From Nocardiopsaceae bacterium (lineage in GTDB: Bacteria; Actinomycetota; Actinomycetes; Streptosporangiales; Streptosporangiaceae), in assembly GCA_031254715.1 (NCBI GenBank), contig JAIRTY010000118.1, positions 1 to 5,504 of the forward strand: a stretch of 5,504 nucleotides of DNA, given 5' to 3'. Made by a program: the position numbers and the translations under genes. The notes below the pieces were generated by a model. It was given only the letters and a program-made list of their open reading frames with translations. It ran no database searches and was not told where the DNA came from. Numbering within the stretch: the stretch's first letter is position 1; the number at the start of each line of letters is the position of its first letter. Shown in pieces: positions 5,275-5,504 of the stretch.

Positions 5275-5434
5275 CTACCGGCCGGGGGGTAGACCCCGAA
5301 TGCCACCTCGGCAGCGCGAGCACCGCCTGCCACGGCGTCAGGTCGGTCTCGGCGGAGTCCCCGGTCAGGCCGAGCACGCTGGCCACCGGCCAGTTGTCGG
5401 CGGGCGGGTGCCCCAGCCAGTCCAGGCCCGCCAT
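5255..5434 (-). CDS. Small uncharacterised Trp-rich protein, or remnant of a longer gene
   Basis: I do not recognise this 59-aa ORF. It begins MAGLDWLGHPPADNWPVASV and continues LGLTGDSAETDLTPWQAVLALPRW, with four tryptophans and several acidic residues and no signal peptide or membrane segment. Evidence that it is real: from ATG 5434 nearly every codon ends in G or C through about codon 45, as in the neighbouring genes. A GGAG lies 5 nt before that ATG, and a -10-like TATCCT and a hairpin lie upstream. The frame also has ATGs at 5461, 5452 and 5449, but these lack a ribosome binding site. After about residue 45 codon bias weakens (CAT, TCT, GTA, AGA), and the last seven codons overlap the convergent peptidase gene. 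The end may therefore be non-native, as if a longer gene was cut or frameshifted here. No function is proposed. Confidence 0.5.
   Translation of the reverse strand: MAGLDWLGHPPADNWPVASVLGLTGDSAETDLTPWQAVLALPRWHSGSTPRPVVRACAG
5286..5297. repeat. Short inverted repeat after the peptidase gene
   Basis: GGGGT-AG-ACCCC is a 5-2-5 inverted repeat 12 nt after the peptidase stop codon. The loop is too small and there is no T-run, so it is at best a poor terminator. It lies within the small minus-strand ORF. Confidence 0.2.
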
Positions 5435-5451
5435 GCTCGCTCCAAGCATCA

Positions 5452-5484
5452 TTGACGGCAAATGGCCGTTAACCCGGCAGGATA
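5452..5484 (-). promoter_or_regulatory. Putative promoter/operator of the small minus-strand gene
   Basis: On the minus strand TATCCT (5484-5479) matches the TANNNT -10 pattern. Transcription from it would start near 5472. Exactly there begins an inverted repeat (5452-5472) with eight-base arms ACGGC/GCCGT extended by one G-T and two T-A pairs around a 5-nt loop. It could be an operator over the start site or a 5' hairpin in the leader. A -35 box would lie beyond the window edge. Inference. Confidence 0.35.
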
Positions 5485-5504
5485 CCCTGGGCGGGCGGAG
5501 CCCG

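Noticed and set aside
5492..5504. CGGGC-GGA-GCCCG inverted repeat at the right edge
   Set aside because: GC-only five-base arms at the window edge without a T-run; chance is a sufficient explanation and the context is cut off.
1..5504. CRISPR array, tRNA, attachment site or transposase inverted repeats
   Set aside because: No regularly spaced repeats, no tRNA-like cloverleaf or CCA end, and no flanking direct repeats around the intron were seen; group II introns do not make target duplications.

Overview
The window is high-GC DNA with near-saturated G/C at third codon positions, GTG starts, TANNNT-type -10 boxes and probable leaderless transcripts. This points to a soil actinomycete (Streptomyces/Streptosporangiales-like); the genus cannot be fixed from the sequence. 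No tRNA, rRNA, CRISPR array or integrase gene was seen.

Left part (1-2064): the first 27 codons of a HAD-superfamily phosphatase/phosphomutase gene lie on the minus strand at the window edge. Immediately upstream of its ATG is a complete group II intron on the same strand, about 86-2064. It has a GTGCG 5' end, a structured 5' ribozyme part, an intact endonuclease-less reverse transcriptase/maturase with a YADD active site, a recognisable domain V and a domain VI-like 3' end. The intron sits between the HAD start codon and what looks like the original HAD promoter (TATCCT at 2080-2075). It therefore occupies the 5' leader, or the start-codon region, of that gene.

Middle part (2065-4539): a short regulatory stretch with a perfect 7-2-7 palindrome leads rightward into an aldo/keto reductase with the full Asp-Tyr-Lys-His tetrad. 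Convergent with it, 8 nt away, is a two-gene minus-strand operon: a MerR-family regulator followed, with a 4-nt ATGA overlap, by a SnoaL-like (ester cyclase fold) protein. The MerR promoter region carries three alternating copies of one half-site (ACCTTG / CAAGGT / ACCTTG), a strong candidate for an autoregulatory operator. Its position suggests a leaderless MerR mRNA.

Right part (4540-5504): divergent from merR is a peptidase E-like (S51, class I glutamine amidotransferase fold) protein with a GWSAGS nucleophile elbow. Facing it and overlapping its 3' end is a small, unrecognised, Trp-rich minus-strand ORF with strong actinobacterial codon bias, a good ribosome binding site and an upstream hairpin/-10 element. 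It may be a small protein or the remnant of a longer gene.

The plausible regulatory unit is the MerR-SnoaL pair, perhaps with the divergent peptidase gene. The AKR and HAD genes were probably divergent neighbours before the intron inserted. Most of the rest looks like ordinary accessory actinobacterial content. The most unusual features are the intron's placement, a G-A mismatch in its catalytic domain V, and the operator layouts.
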